Below are positions 1 to 7,527 of a DNA stretch of 20,144 nucleotides, piece by piece. Both the position numbers and the translations under genes were made by a program. The stretch is taken from NCBI GenBank assembly GCA_913054485.1, contig CAJXHQ010000009.1, forward strand, positions 1 through 20,144. The letters are read 5' to 3'. The number at the start of each line of letters is the position of its first letter. Position 1 is the first letter of the stretch. The DNA is from an uncultured Paracoccaceae bacterium (GTDB lineage Bacteria; Pseudomonadota; Alphaproteobacteria; Rhodobacterales; Rhodobacteraceae). Under the pieces are notes generated by a model that saw only the letters and a program-made list of their open reading frames with translations, made no database searches and was not told where the DNA came from.

Positions 1-890
1 TGGGTAATCTTGGCTGCCAATTTGGCATTGTTACGCACAAGAGCAATGTTTGCGGTCAGCGATTTTCCTTCGGTCAGTTCAAAGATCCGCTGAAGCAGGA
101 ATGGCGTTACCTGCTTCCCAGAAACCCCTTGCCTGTCGGCTTCGCTTTGCGCCTGTGCAATGATCGGGGCTAGAACCTCTGCAGCAATCTGGTCATTTTG
201 CGGGATGGGATTTGCGACCAGCTGGCCTCCAGGCAACCCCATTGCTGTGCGCAACATCTGCGCCTTGGCAATCTGTGCTGGCTCATCCATCCGCAACGGG
301 GCAGCATGTTCTGACTGAGCTGACCAAAATGCCGGAAAGCTATCCTGCCCATAGGCAATCACAGGCACCCCTTGAGTTTCCAGAACTTCCAGTGTCTTGG
401 GCACATCCAAAATTGCCTTGGCGCCGGCGGCAACCACAGTCACCGGCGTTGCTGCGAGTTCCATCAGATCAGCCGAGATGTCAAAACTCTGCTCGGCACC
501 TTTGTGAACGCCGCCAATGCCGCCCGTAGCAAAAACCTCTATGCCAGCCAAACGCGCGGCAATCATGGTCGCTGCAACGGTCGTTGCACCGGTCCCGCCA
601 GTAGCAAGACAGGCGGCAAAATCAGCGCGGGATAGCTTGGCAACGCCTTTGGCCTGTCCCAACGCCTGTAGTTGATCCGCCTCTAATCCAACATGCAACT
701 TGCCGTCGATCACCGCCATTGTCGCCGGGGTGGCTCCGGCTTGGCGAATGTCATCTTCGACCTGCGCTGCTACCTCGACATTCTGCGGGTAAGGCATGCC
801 GTGAGTGATGATGGTGCTTTCCAGCGCCACGATGGCGCGGCCTTCGGACCTGGCGGCCTGTACTTCGGCTGAATACTGCATGTTGATCAC
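1..890 (-). CDS. psuG: Pseudouridine-5'-phosphate glycosidase PsuG, 3' end cut by window edge
   Basis: PsuG splits pseudouridine 5'-phosphate into uracil and ribose 5-phosphate, the second step of pseudouridine catabolism, in the cytoplasm. About 296 codons are visible with no stop before the left edge; the family is about 300-315 residues, so only a few C-terminal residues are missing. Family blocks visible: VALESTIITHGMP near residues 21-33, FATGGIGGVHKGAEQ near 120-134, the AGAKAILD block near 155-162 holding Lys158 (equivalent to the Schiff-base lysine of E. coli PsuG), NPIP, and VTPFLL with NIALVRNNAKLA at the end. I chose the GTG at 890 because it overlaps the psuK stop as GTGA and a GGAG lies 10 bases upstream; an in-frame ATG at 881 is the alternative. 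Base composition looks lower in GC than psuK. Product is near certain; start is not. Confidence 0.93.
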   Translation of the reverse strand, partial: MINMQYSAEVQAARSEGRAIVALESTIITHGMPYPQNVEVAAQVEDDIRQAGATPATMAVIDGKLHVGLEADQLQALGQAKGVAKLSRADFAACLATGGTGATTVAATMIAARLAGIEVFATGGIGGVHKGAEQSFDISADLMELAATPVTVVAAGAKAILDVPKTLEVLETQGVPVIAYGQDSFPAFWSAQSEHAAPLRMDEPAQIAKAQMLRTAMGLPGGQLVANPIPQNDQIAAEVLAPIIAQAQSEADRQGVSGKQVTPFLLQRIFELTEGKSLTANIALVRNNAKLAAKIT

Positions 891-1795
891 AGGGGGGGCT
901 CTCCGGATACATAGGTTGCGGCAGCCTGGACAGCGGCGGCAAGCGCCGCGCTGCGGTCCGCGCCGCGGGATTCCGCCGCGTTATGCGCGACCATGAACGT
1001 GTCGCCCGCACCGGTCACGCGGGCAACGGTGACGCGGGGCGGGGTGAGGGTGACGGGGGCGCCGCTGCGGCCCGCTTCGGTGGCAGAGCTGCTGCCATCG
1101 GTGACCAGAACGCGGGCAGCGCCCCGGTCCAGCAGGCTAAGCGCCGCGTCCTCCGAGGAGGTGAAAGCCTGCTGACAGAGCAGCCCGGCCTCTTCCAGAT
1201 TGACATAAAGCGTGCCGCGGCCGCGGCTGAGAAACGGGCGCAGCCGTTCCGCCTTGCCAGGCGAGGCCGGGGCCACCCGCAGATCGGCGGCGGCAAAAGC
1301 CGGGCTGGTGGCAATATCATCCAGAAGCGACAGGGTCAGGTTGCCGTCAAGCGCAACCGGCCCGGTGTAGGGCGCATCATCGGAGCCAAGGGTTCCATCC
1401 AGCAGCGGGCGCAGGATTTTAGAGCCGGCAGCCTCCAGCGAATGGGCATCGGCGATGGCAGCGATCAGCCCGTTGGCGCCCTCCACGGCCATATAACAAT
1501 CGGTCGGCAGATCCTCGGAACGGTAGAGGTGATCGGTGTTCAGCCCGAGGTGGGTGCAGGCGGCGATCAGCTCCTCGCCTTCGGCGTCCTGGCCCACGGC
1601 GCTCAGCAGCGCGGGTTTCAGGCCGAAACGCACCAGAGTCATGGCGATATTCATTGCAACGCCGCCGGGCAGCCGGGTGATGCGGCCGGGCAGGTCGGAC
1701 CCGCGGCGCATTTCGGCGGGGGCGCGGCCGATAATGTCCCAAAGGACAGATCCGATGCAGAGGATGTCACTGGAAAACGTAGGAACTGGGGTCAT
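887..1795 (-). CDS. psuK: PfkB-family sugar kinase, probable pseudouridine kinase PsuK
   Basis: A 302-residue ribokinase/PfkB-family kinase. The N-terminal substrate-binding signature is seen at LPGGVAMNIAMTLVRFG (about residues 42-58) and the C-terminal nucleotide/catalytic signature at VTGAGDTF, with the catalytic-base Asp at about residue 265. PfkB kinases use ATP to phosphorylate sugars or nucleosides; pairing with psuG, with a 4-base GTGA overlap and in the same order of action, points to pseudouridine as substrate, giving pseudouridine 5'-phosphate. Sequence alone cannot exclude another nucleoside or sugar. The frame stays open far upstream (to about 2563), but the family homology begins at the ATG at 1795, and the upstream extension lies antisense to the hupE-like gene. 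A GAGG lies about 13 bases before the ATG, a weak ribosome binding site. Confidence 0.88.
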   Translation of the reverse strand: MTPVPTFSSDILCIGSVLWDIIGRAPAEMRRGSDLPGRITRLPGGVAMNIAMTLVRFGLKPALLSAVGQDAEGEELIAACTHLGLNTDHLYRSEDLPTDCYMAVEGANGLIAAIADAHSLEAAGSKILRPLLDGTLGSDDAPYTGPVALDGNLTLSLLDDIATSPAFAAADLRVAPASPGKAERLRPFLSRGRGTLYVNLEEAGLLCQQAFTSSEDAALSLLDRGAARVLVTDGSSSATEAGRSGAPVTLTPPRVTVARVTGAGDTFMVAHNAAESRGADRSAALAAAVQAAATYVSGEPPL

Positions 1796-1924
1796 GGGCC
1801 CGTTCTGGCCTCTTTTTTCGCGGGGTGCAAGGCGGCGGCGGCAGCACCGGGCGGGAATCCCCTTGCGCTTTGGCAGCAACGGCGGGACAGTTGTAAGAAC
1901 AAGACCATGAGGCGGAGCAGGCCG

Positions 1925-3055
1925 ATGGCAATTCTGATGAAGATCAAGCTGATGGTTCTGGTGCTGTGCCTCGGGGCGACCGCGGCGGCGCGCGGGGCGG
2001 CGCATGAGGTGACGCCGGCCATTGCCGGGCTGAAAACGGACCAGGGCGAGGCAGTGCTGGAAATCCGCGTCATGCTGGAAGCCTTCATTGCCGGTATTGA
2101 TCTGGACGGTCTCTCGGATACCAGCGCTTCGGACCGCGCAGGGGATTACACCGGGCTGCGGGCGCTGCCACCGGATGCGCTGCGCCCGATGGCGGAGGTT
2201 TTTGTACAGGAATGGCTGGAGGACCTGACCGTCACTGCGGCAGGAGAACCGGTTCTGCTGGAGGTGACAGCCATCCGGATCCCCGAGACAGGGGATATCA
2301 CGCAGCCGCGTTATTCGGACCTGCAGTTCCGCGGGCGGCTGCCAGAAGGCGCGCGGCATTTGGTGCTGCACTGGCCTGCCGGCTCCGGCAGTGCGATGGT
2401 GCGCCAGCGCGGCGTGGCCCAGGCCTATGCCGGCTATCTGCTGGGCGGGCAATCGACGCCGCCGGTTCCGCTGAATGGCGGTTCCGCGATGAGCCCGGCA
2501 GAAGCCTTCCTGGCTTATCTGCCCGCGGGTTTTGCCCATGTTCTGCCAAAGGGCTGGGACCATATCCTCTTTGTGCTGGCGCTGTTTTTCCTCAGTCCCA
2601 GGGCCGGTCCGCTGCTATTGCAGATCTTCACGTTCACAGTGGCACACACGGCGACGCTGGCGCTTGCGACGCTGAATATTGTCACATTGTCCCCGGCGGT
2701 CGCAGAGCCGCTGATCGCTGCCGCCATCGTCTATGCCGGGGTGACCAATATCTTTGCCCGGCAGCTGCATGCAGACCGGATCCTGCTGGTGCTCGCCGTT
2801 GGGCTGCTTCACGGGCTGGGATTTGCTGCAGGGCTGGCGGAGGCGGGGCTTGCCGATGGCCAATTCCTGATGGCGCTTCTTGGTTATAACACAGGGGTGG
2901 AATTGGGTCAGATTGCCGTGATTGCCGCGGCGTTCCTGACCCTGGGGCTGCGGTTCCGCGGCAGCCTGAAATACCGGGGCAGGGTGGCGATCCCTGCTTC
3001 AGTCACGATTGCGGCCATCGGCAGCTACTGGCTTGCGGAACGCATATTCCTCTGA
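1925..3055 (+). CDS. HupE/UreJ-family membrane protein
   Basis: A 376-residue protein with a secretion signal (hydrophobic stretch about residues 6-25), a non-hydrophobic domain of about 160 residues expected outside the cytoplasm, and a C-terminal block of about six membrane segments from residue 195. The membrane part carries the HupE/UreJ histidine motif, H205 followed by GWDH (D212, H213), then VAHTATLAL (H241), LLHGLGFA (296-301) and NTGVELGQ (322-329). HupE and UreJ are linked to nickel or cobalt uptake for hydrogenase or urease; this longer HupE/UreJ_2 type is of unproven function and no metalloenzyme gene sits beside it, so metal handling is inference. Start chosen at ATG 1925 because GGAG lies 7 bases upstream; ATGs at 1907 and 1937 are in frame. 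It is divergent from psuK and ends 9 bases from the convergent ThiE-like gene. Confidence 0.88.
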   Translation: MAILMKIKLMVLVLCLGATAAARGAAHEVTPAIAGLKTDQGEAVLEIRVMLEAFIAGIDLDGLSDTSASDRAGDYTGLRALPPDALRPMAEVFVQEWLEDLTVTAAGEPVLLEVTAIRIPETGDITQPRYSDLQFRGRLPEGARHLVLHWPAGSGSAMVRQRGVAQAYAGYLLGGQSTPPVPLNGGSAMSPAEAFLAYLPAGFAHVLPKGWDHILFVLALFFLSPRAGPLLLQIFTFTVAHTATLALATLNIVTLSPAVAEPLIAAAIVYAGVTNIFARQLHADRILLVLAVGLLHGLGFAAGLAEAGLADGQFLMALLGYNTGVELGQIAVIAAAFLTLGLRFRGSLKYRGRVAIPASVTIAAIGSYWLAERIFL

Positions 3056-3064
3056 ACCGGGCCT

Positions 3065-3697
3065 TCAGCCCATCGCCGTGATCAAGCGTTGCAGGGCGGC
3101 CAGCGGGTCTTCCTGGCGCCAGATCTCATCGCCGATACCGAAGAAATCAGTGTAGGGAGACAGTTTGGCAACGATCTCTTCGGTCAGCCCGCCTTCGGCC
3201 ACAACCGGCACTTCGATCATCTCGGACCACCACTGGAACAGGTCGGTTTCGGCAATGGCGCCATCGCCCAGGCCGGATTCGCCGACAGGGCCAAAGCTGA
3301 TATAGTCTGCACCGGCTTCCCCTGCGGTCATGCCTGCGTGGTTGGAGGCCCCGCAGTAGCTGCCGACAATGGCATCCGCACCCAGCGCGGTGCGCGCCGC
3401 ACGCACGGTGCGCGAGCTGTCCGACAGATGCACCCCGTCAAGACCCAGACGTTCGGCCAGAACCTGATGGTCGGTGATCACGATGGCCACATCCCGGGCA
3501 TGGCAAACCTCGCGCAGCGCATCGCCCGCCCGGCTCAGCATGTCTTCATCACGGCTGGCCATGTCCAGACGCACGCAGGCGATCTCAACCTCGTCCAGCA
3601 CGCGGCCCAGCTGATCCGGGAAGTGGCTCAGCTCGAAAGACGGCGGGGTGATCAGATAGATCTGCGGCTGCTCGGGGCCGTTGTCATCGCTTGCCAT
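3065..3697 (-). CDS. Thiamine-phosphate synthase-like protein (ThiE/TenI family), divergent
   Basis: A 210-residue TIM-barrel protein recognisable as ThiE/TenI family by AIVITDH (about 71-77), GLDGVHLS (85-92), GADYISFGPV (129-138) and VPVVAEGGLTEEIV (163-176). True ThiE joins HMP-pyrophosphate and thiazole phosphate to make thiamine phosphate. Several ThiE catalytic blocks are altered here: the QLREK-type segment reads CVRLDMA, the TxTK pyrophosphate-binding segment after GPV is ESGLGDG, and the C-terminal VSAI block is GIGDE. It may therefore be a paralogue with another role. No other thiamine gene is near. An AGGA lies about 9 bases before the ATG. It faces hupE-like tail to tail and is divergent from trmJ; the 161-base gap contains a small CCGCT/AGCGG hairpin (3719-3732) but no thiamine riboswitch that I can see. 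Family sure; activity doubtful. Confidence 0.8.
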   Translation of the reverse strand: MASDDNGPEQPQIYLITPPSFELSHFPDQLGRVLDEVEIACVRLDMASRDEDMLSRAGDALREVCHARDVAIVITDHQVLAERLGLDGVHLSDSSRTVRAARTALGADAIVGSYCGASNHAGMTAGEAGADYISFGPVGESGLGDGAIAETDLFQWWSEMIEVPVVAEGGLTEEIVAKLSPYTDFFGIGDEIWRQEDPLAALQRLITAMG

Positions 3698-3858
3698 GGT
3701 CCGGATCCTTTTTTGGTGCCGCTGTTTAGCGGATTTGGGCCGTTGCGCAAGAATTATGCCCGTCCCGCAGCCTAATGCAGCCGGTAAAAAAGCGCCAGAT
3801 CTTGCCCCTTTCGAGCCGGCACAGTAGAGCAGGGCGATCTTTTGACCCGGAGCCCGCG

Positions 3859-4611
3859 ATGCCCAGCGAAACCCCTCAGCCCGCCTTTGTCCTTGTCCGC
3901 CCGCAGATGGGCGAAAACATCGGGGCGGCGGCCCGTGCCATGTGGAACTTCGGCCTCGACCGGATGCGCATCGTGGCGCCGCGCGACGGCTGGCCGAACC
4001 CCAAGGCGGTGGCCATGTCTTCCGGTGCGGGCCGGCTGCTGGACGAAGCACAGCTTTGCGCCGATGTGCCCGAAGCACTGGAAGACTGTACTTATGTTTT
4101 CGCCACCACAGCGCGCCAGCGCGGGCTGACCAAACCGGTCTACAGCCCCGAAGCGGCGATGAAACTGGCCGCCGAGAAGATCGCCGCCGGCGAGAAGGTC
4201 GCGGTGATGTTCGGGCCGGAACGCGCCGGGCTTGAGAATGAGGATATCGCCAAGGCCAACGCCATCATTTCCGTACCGGTAAACCCGCTCTACGCCTCGC
4301 TGAACCTGGGCCAATGCGTGCTGCTGACGGGCTATGAATGGATGCGCCAGACCGGCGACGTGGTGCACGAGACCACCGATCTTGGCCGCAAAGGCGACTG
4401 GGCCACCGGGGTCGAGGTCGAAAAACTGGTCGAACATTACGAGGAGAGTCTGGACGAGGCGGGCTTCTTCTTCCCGCCGGAAAAGGCCGACAGCATGAAA
4501 ACTAATCTGCGCAACCTCTGGTCCCGTATGCGGATGACGCGGGCGGATGTGCAGATGATGCATGGCATCATGCGGCAGATGGTCCGCTGGAAAGACCGCG
4601 GCGGCGAATAA
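3859..4611 (+). CDS. trmJ: tRNA (cytidine/uridine-2'-O-)-methyltransferase TrmJ-type (SpoU/TrmH superfamily)
   Basis: A 250-residue SPOUT enzyme of the TrmH/SpoU superfamily, which transfers methyl from S-adenosylmethionine to a ribose 2'-OH of RNA. The three knot motifs are all present: motif 1 NIGAAARAMWNFGL (20-33) with the catalytic Arg, motif 2 VMFGPERAGL (116-125), and motif 3 VPVNPLYASLNLGQ (139-152). Length and the helical C-terminal tail (about 190-245) match TrmJ, which methylates position 32 of tRNA; another 2'-O target cannot be ruled out. The start ATG at 3859 has GGAG 6 bases upstream. A possible promoter, TTGCCC then TAGAGC 17 bases on, lies about 3803-3831. It is followed after 59 bases by ctaA on the same strand. 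Confidence 0.88.
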   Translation: MPSETPQPAFVLVRPQMGENIGAAARAMWNFGLDRMRIVAPRDGWPNPKAVAMSSGAGRLLDEAQLCADVPEALEDCTYVFATTARQRGLTKPVYSPEAAMKLAAEKIAAGEKVAVMFGPERAGLENEDIAKANAIISVPVNPLYASLNLGQCVLLTGYEWMRQTGDVVHETTDLGRKGDWATGVEVEKLVEHYEESLDEAGFFFPPEKADSMKTNLRNLWSRMRMTRADVQMMHGIMRQMVRWKDRGGE

Positions 4612-4670
4612 CCCGTCTGGACCTTGGCCGCGGGCCACCCTAGCGTGTCGAAGAATTGAATGAGGCAAGC

Positions 4671-5816
4671 ATGAGCAACAAGCGTAGCATTTTCGAAGAG
4701 GTGGACGGCGACCGCCCGCAGGAAACTCCGGTCCAGCCCGGTCTGATCGACCGCGGCCGCGGCGGTGCACGCAAGGCGGTCCGCGTCTGGCTGATGATGC
4801 TGTTTGCGCTTGTTGTGGCGATGATTGTCGTGGGCGGTCTGACACGGCTGACGGACAGCGGGCTTTCGATCACCGAATGGCGGCCCGTCACCGGGGCGAT
4901 TCCGCCGATGAGCGAGGCCGACTGGCAGTCTGAATTCGACAAATACAAGCAGATCGACCAGTGGCAAATCCAGAACCAGTGGATGGAACTGGCTGATTTC
5001 AAGGAAATCTACTGGTGGGAATGGGGCCACCGCCAGCTGGGCCGCGTGATCGGTCTGGTCTGGGCGTTCGGCTTCTTCGGCTTCCTTCTGGCGCGCAAAA
5101 TGCCCGCAGGCTGGGCCGGCCGTCTGGCTTTGCCCGGCGTGCTGGGCGGTGTGCAGGGCACCATCGGCTGGTGGATGGTGGCCTCGGGCGTCACACAAGG
5201 CGAAGGCATGACAGCCGTTGCCTCCTACCGGCTGGCGGTGCACCTGGGTCTGGCCTTTGTGATCCTCGGCTATCTTGCCTGGTACATCTTCCAGATGGGC
5301 CGCGAAGAGCGCGACCTGATGCAGGCGCGCCGCGGCAAGGAAGCAAAGCTTTGGGGCCTGTCCACCGGCCTGCTGCATTTCGCCTTCCTGCAGATCATCC
5401 TTGGCGCGCTGGTGGCCGGGATTGACGCCGGGCGCAGCTATACCGACTGGCCGCTGATGGGCGGGCAGGTGATCCCGCCGGATCCCTTCCTGTTCACTCC
5501 GCTCTGGACCAACTTCTTCGAGAACCCCGGTCTTGTGCAGTTCATTCACCGCATCTGCGCCTACCTGCTGTTTGCCTTTGGCGTGGTGGTCTGGCTTCGG
5601 GGCCGCAAATCCGCCCACAAGGCCACGCAGTTTGCCTTCAATTGCGTCTTTGCGACCCTGCTGGTGCAGCTGGCGCTTGGCGTGATCACCGTGATCTATG
5701 CGGCGCCCGTACATGCGGCCATCAGCCACCAGATCGTGGCGATCCTGCTGTGGGTGCTGATCCTGCGCGCGCGTTTCCTGTCGGGGTATCCCGTCGCAAC
5801 CTCCATCAAAGGGTAA
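4671..5816 (+). CDS. ctaA: Heme A synthase (COX15/CtaA family)
   Basis: A 381-residue integral membrane protein that oxidises the C8 methyl group of heme O to a formyl group, giving heme A for aa3-type cytochrome c oxidase. Eight membrane segments are apparent. Heme-ligand-type histidines are in place: H120 (EWGHRQLGR), H191 (LAVHLGLAF), H293 (QFIHRICAY) and H353 (AISHQIVAI). The GLTRLTDSGLSITEWRP block (56-72) is typical of the longer alphaproteobacterial and mitochondrial COX15 type. Start chosen at ATG 4671, which has GAGG 5 bases upstream; an in-frame TTG at 4656 is less likely. The gene is followed only 6 bases later by the M32 peptidase, so the two are probably cotranscribed, although no functional link is known. 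Confidence 0.95.
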   Translation: MSNKRSIFEEVDGDRPQETPVQPGLIDRGRGGARKAVRVWLMMLFALVVAMIVVGGLTRLTDSGLSITEWRPVTGAIPPMSEADWQSEFDKYKQIDQWQIQNQWMELADFKEIYWWEWGHRQLGRVIGLVWAFGFFGFLLARKMPAGWAGRLALPGVLGGVQGTIGWWMVASGVTQGEGMTAVASYRLAVHLGLAFVILGYLAWYIFQMGREERDLMQARRGKEAKLWGLSTGLLHFAFLQIILGALVAGIDAGRSYTDWPLMGGQVIPPDPFLFTPLWTNFFENPGLVQFIHRICAYLLFAFGVVVWLRGRKSAHKATQFAFNCVFATLLVQLALGVITVIYAAPVHAAISHQIVAILLWVLILRARFLSGYPVATSIKG

Positions 5817-5822
5817 GATTTC

Positions 5823-7292
5823 ATGAGTGCATTTGACAAGCTGATGGCGTTTGAACGCGACACCCAGGCGCTGGGACAGATCGCGGGCCGCTTGGGCTGG
5901 GATCAGGAGACCATGATGCCGCGCGGCGCTGCCTCGCAGCGGGGTCAGGAAATGGCCGCCATCGAGGCCGTGCTGCACGAACGCCGCTCGGACCCGCGCG
6001 TGGCGGAGTGGCTTGAACAGGCCGAGGCCCCGGATGAGGCAGGGCAGGCGCATCTGCGCGAGGTCCGCCGGTCTTATGAGCGCACCAAAAAGGTGCCAGC
6101 CGATCTGGCCAAGAAACTGGCACAGGTGACGTCTGAGGCGCAGGGCAAATGGGCTGCCGCGCGCGCAGATGAGGATGTCGCAGCCTTCCTGCCCGTACTG
6201 GAAGAAGTTGTGGCGCTGAAGCGTGAAGAAGGCGCTGCGCTGGCAAATGGCGGCGACATCTATGACGCGATGGTCGAGGATTACGAGCCATACACCACCG
6301 CCGATCAGATCGCCGCGATTTTCGACGCAATGCGCCCGCGTCTGGTGGATCTGCGCGCTTCTGTCCTGGCGCAGCCCGCGCCCAAGGGGCTGGAGGGCAC
6401 TTTCGACGAAACCAAGCAGATGCAGCTGACGCGCAAGATCGCCAAGGCCTTTGGCTATGACATGTCGCACGGCCGCGTCGACAAGGCGGTGCACCCGTTC
6501 AGCTCCGGCTCGGGTCTGGATGTGCGGATCACCACGCGCACCAGCGAGAGCGACCCGTTCAACTGTTTCTATTCAACGATCCACGAGGTCGGCCACGGCG
6601 CTTACGAGCAGAACATCAGCCGCGACTACCTGCTGACCCCGCTGGGCCGTGGCGTGTCGATGGGCGTGCACGAAAGCCAGAGCCGCATCTACGAGAACCA
6701 GATCGGCCGCAGCCGCGCCTTCACCGGCTGGCTGTATGGCGAGATGCGCAACAGTTTTGGTGATTTCGGCATCGCTGACGAGGACGCCTTCTATGCGGCG
6801 GTCAACGCGGTGCATAACGGCTTTATCCGGACCGAGGCGGATGAGGTGCAGTACAACCTCCACATCATGCTGCGCTTCGATCTGGAACGCGCTCTGATGG
6901 CCGGCGATCTGCAGGTGCAGGATCTGGAAGCCGCCTGGAATGACCGTTTTGCGGCTGATTTCGGCTATAGCGTCGACAAGCCGTCCAACGGCTGCTTGCA
7001 GGATGTGCACTGGTCCGTCGGCCTGTTCGGCTACTTCCCGACCTATTCCCTGGGCAATGTCTATGCCGGCTGCCTGAACGAGGCGCTGCGCAAGGCCGTA
7101 CCGGATCTGGATGTCCAGTTGGCGAAGGGCGACACAAGCGGAGCCACAACCTGGCTGCGGGAAAACCTGCAGCAGTTCGGCGGGCTGCGCAGCCCGCGCG
7201 ATACGATTGCGCGCGCGGCAGGTGTTGAGCCCGGTCATGCGCCGCTGCTGGCCTACCTGGAAGAGAAGTTTACCGGCATATACGGGCTCTGA
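5823..7292 (+). CDS. Carboxypeptidase M32 (Taq-type metallocarboxypeptidase)
   Basis: A 489-residue cytoplasmic zinc metallocarboxypeptidase of peptidase family M32, which trims C-terminal residues from peptides. The HEXXH zinc motif is HEVGH at residues 254-258, the third ligand lies in HESQSR (H283, E284), and the family blocks HPFSSG (about 222-227) and YENQIGRSRAF follow the usual order. Length agrees with the family (about 490-500). The ATG at 5823 is 6 bases past the ctaA stop; its ribosome binding site is poor, which suggests translation coupled to ctaA. No signal peptide. Downstream are two GC-rich hairpins without U tracts. M32 enzymes from other bacteria cleave broad sets of residues, but the specificity here cannot be read from sequence. 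Confidence 0.95.
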   Translation: MSAFDKLMAFERDTQALGQIAGRLGWDQETMMPRGAASQRGQEMAAIEAVLHERRSDPRVAEWLEQAEAPDEAGQAHLREVRRSYERTKKVPADLAKKLAQVTSEAQGKWAAARADEDVAAFLPVLEEVVALKREEGAALANGGDIYDAMVEDYEPYTTADQIAAIFDAMRPRLVDLRASVLAQPAPKGLEGTFDETKQMQLTRKIAKAFGYDMSHGRVDKAVHPFSSGSGLDVRITTRTSESDPFNCFYSTIHEVGHGAYEQNISRDYLLTPLGRGVSMGVHESQSRIYENQIGRSRAFTGWLYGEMRNSFGDFGIADEDAFYAAVNAVHNGFIRTEADEVQYNLHIMLRFDLERALMAGDLQVQDLEAAWNDRFAADFGYSVDKPSNGCLQDVHWSVGLFGYFPTYSLGNVYAGCLNEALRKAVPDLDVQLAKGDTSGATTWLRENLQQFGGLRSPRDTIARAAGVEPGHAPLLAYLEEKFTGIYGL

Positions 7293-7316
7293 ATCGGGCG
7301 GACACCACGCCAAGGC

Positions 7317-7335
7317 CCTTAGAGGGGCCCTAAGG
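7317..7335 (+). other. Small hairpin downstream of M32 peptidase gene
   Basis: CCTTAG pairs with CTAAGG across a 7-base loop, 24 bases after the stop codon. No T tract follows, so it is not a standard intrinsic terminator. It may protect the 3' end of the message or be chance. Confidence 0.35.
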
Positions 7336-7360
7336 TAAAGCACCCGCGCGGGCGCTTGTG

Positions 7361-7384
7361 CCACGGCGCTTCGGCGCGCCGTGG
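7361..7384 (+). terminator. GC-rich hairpin, possible transcript end after the M32 peptidase gene
   Basis: A perfect 9-base stem, CCACGGCGC with GCGCCGTGG, closes a 6-base TTCGGC loop. The stem is stable but no T run follows, so termination would have to be Rho-assisted, or the hairpin may only stabilise the 3' end. Confidence 0.4.
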
Positions 7385-7406
7385 GCCGGATGCCCCGGAA
7401 ATGCCA

Positions 7407-7425
7407 TATTTACGGTGTATTTACG
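7407..7425 (+). repeat. Direct repeat TATTTACG x2, 11-base period
   Basis: TATTTACG occurs at 7407-7414 and again at 7418-7425. The 11-base period is about one helical turn, a spacing often seen for paired activator or repressor half-sites. It lies about 40-55 bases upstream of the small open frame at 7462. No factor can be named. Confidence 0.4.
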
Positions 7426-7461
7426 TTTTGCAGGGGGCATAGTGAGTGATGGAGACGTTCC

Positions 7462-7524
7462 ATGGAGTCAGCCCTTGCAACCCTGATCTTTGCCGGTTTT
7501 ATCCTGGCCCCGGCGTTTTTCTGA
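7462..7524 (+). CDS. Possible 20-residue hydrophobic peptide
   Basis: An ATG at 7462 with GGAG 7 bases upstream (7451-7454) opens a 20-codon frame ending in TGA at 7522-7524. The product starts MESALATLIF and ends in PAFF; after residue 3 it has no charged residue and could span or sit on the inner membrane. The frame ends 3 bases before the stop of the convergent gene at 7528. Against it: it is very short, I recognise no relative, and its second half can also be read as a weak hairpin (GCCGG 7492-7496 with CCGGC 7510-7514) followed by GTTTTT, which would be a terminator for the genes upstream. Confidence 0.3.
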   Translation: MESALATLIFAGFILAPAFF

Positions 7525-7527
7525 GCC

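Noticed and set aside
983..1924. Open plus-strand extension upstream of the HupE/UreJ gene
   Set aside because: It is antisense to psuK and precedes the signal peptide; the GGAG before ATG 1925 marks the real start.
1796..2563. Open minus-strand extension of the PfkB gene upstream of 1795
   Set aside because: It lies antisense to the HupE/UreJ gene, shows no kinase homology and is Arg/Pro/His-rich as expected for a shadow frame in GC-rich DNA.
3698..3858. Possible thiamine (TPP) riboswitch before the ThiE-like gene
   Set aside because: The leader is short and lacks the CUGAGA-type conserved core; only a small CCGCT/AGCGG hairpin is present.
4437..6494. Long minus-strand open frame opposite ctaA and the M32 gene
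   Set aside because: It spans two well defined genes and is rich in His, Gln and Arg without any family motif.
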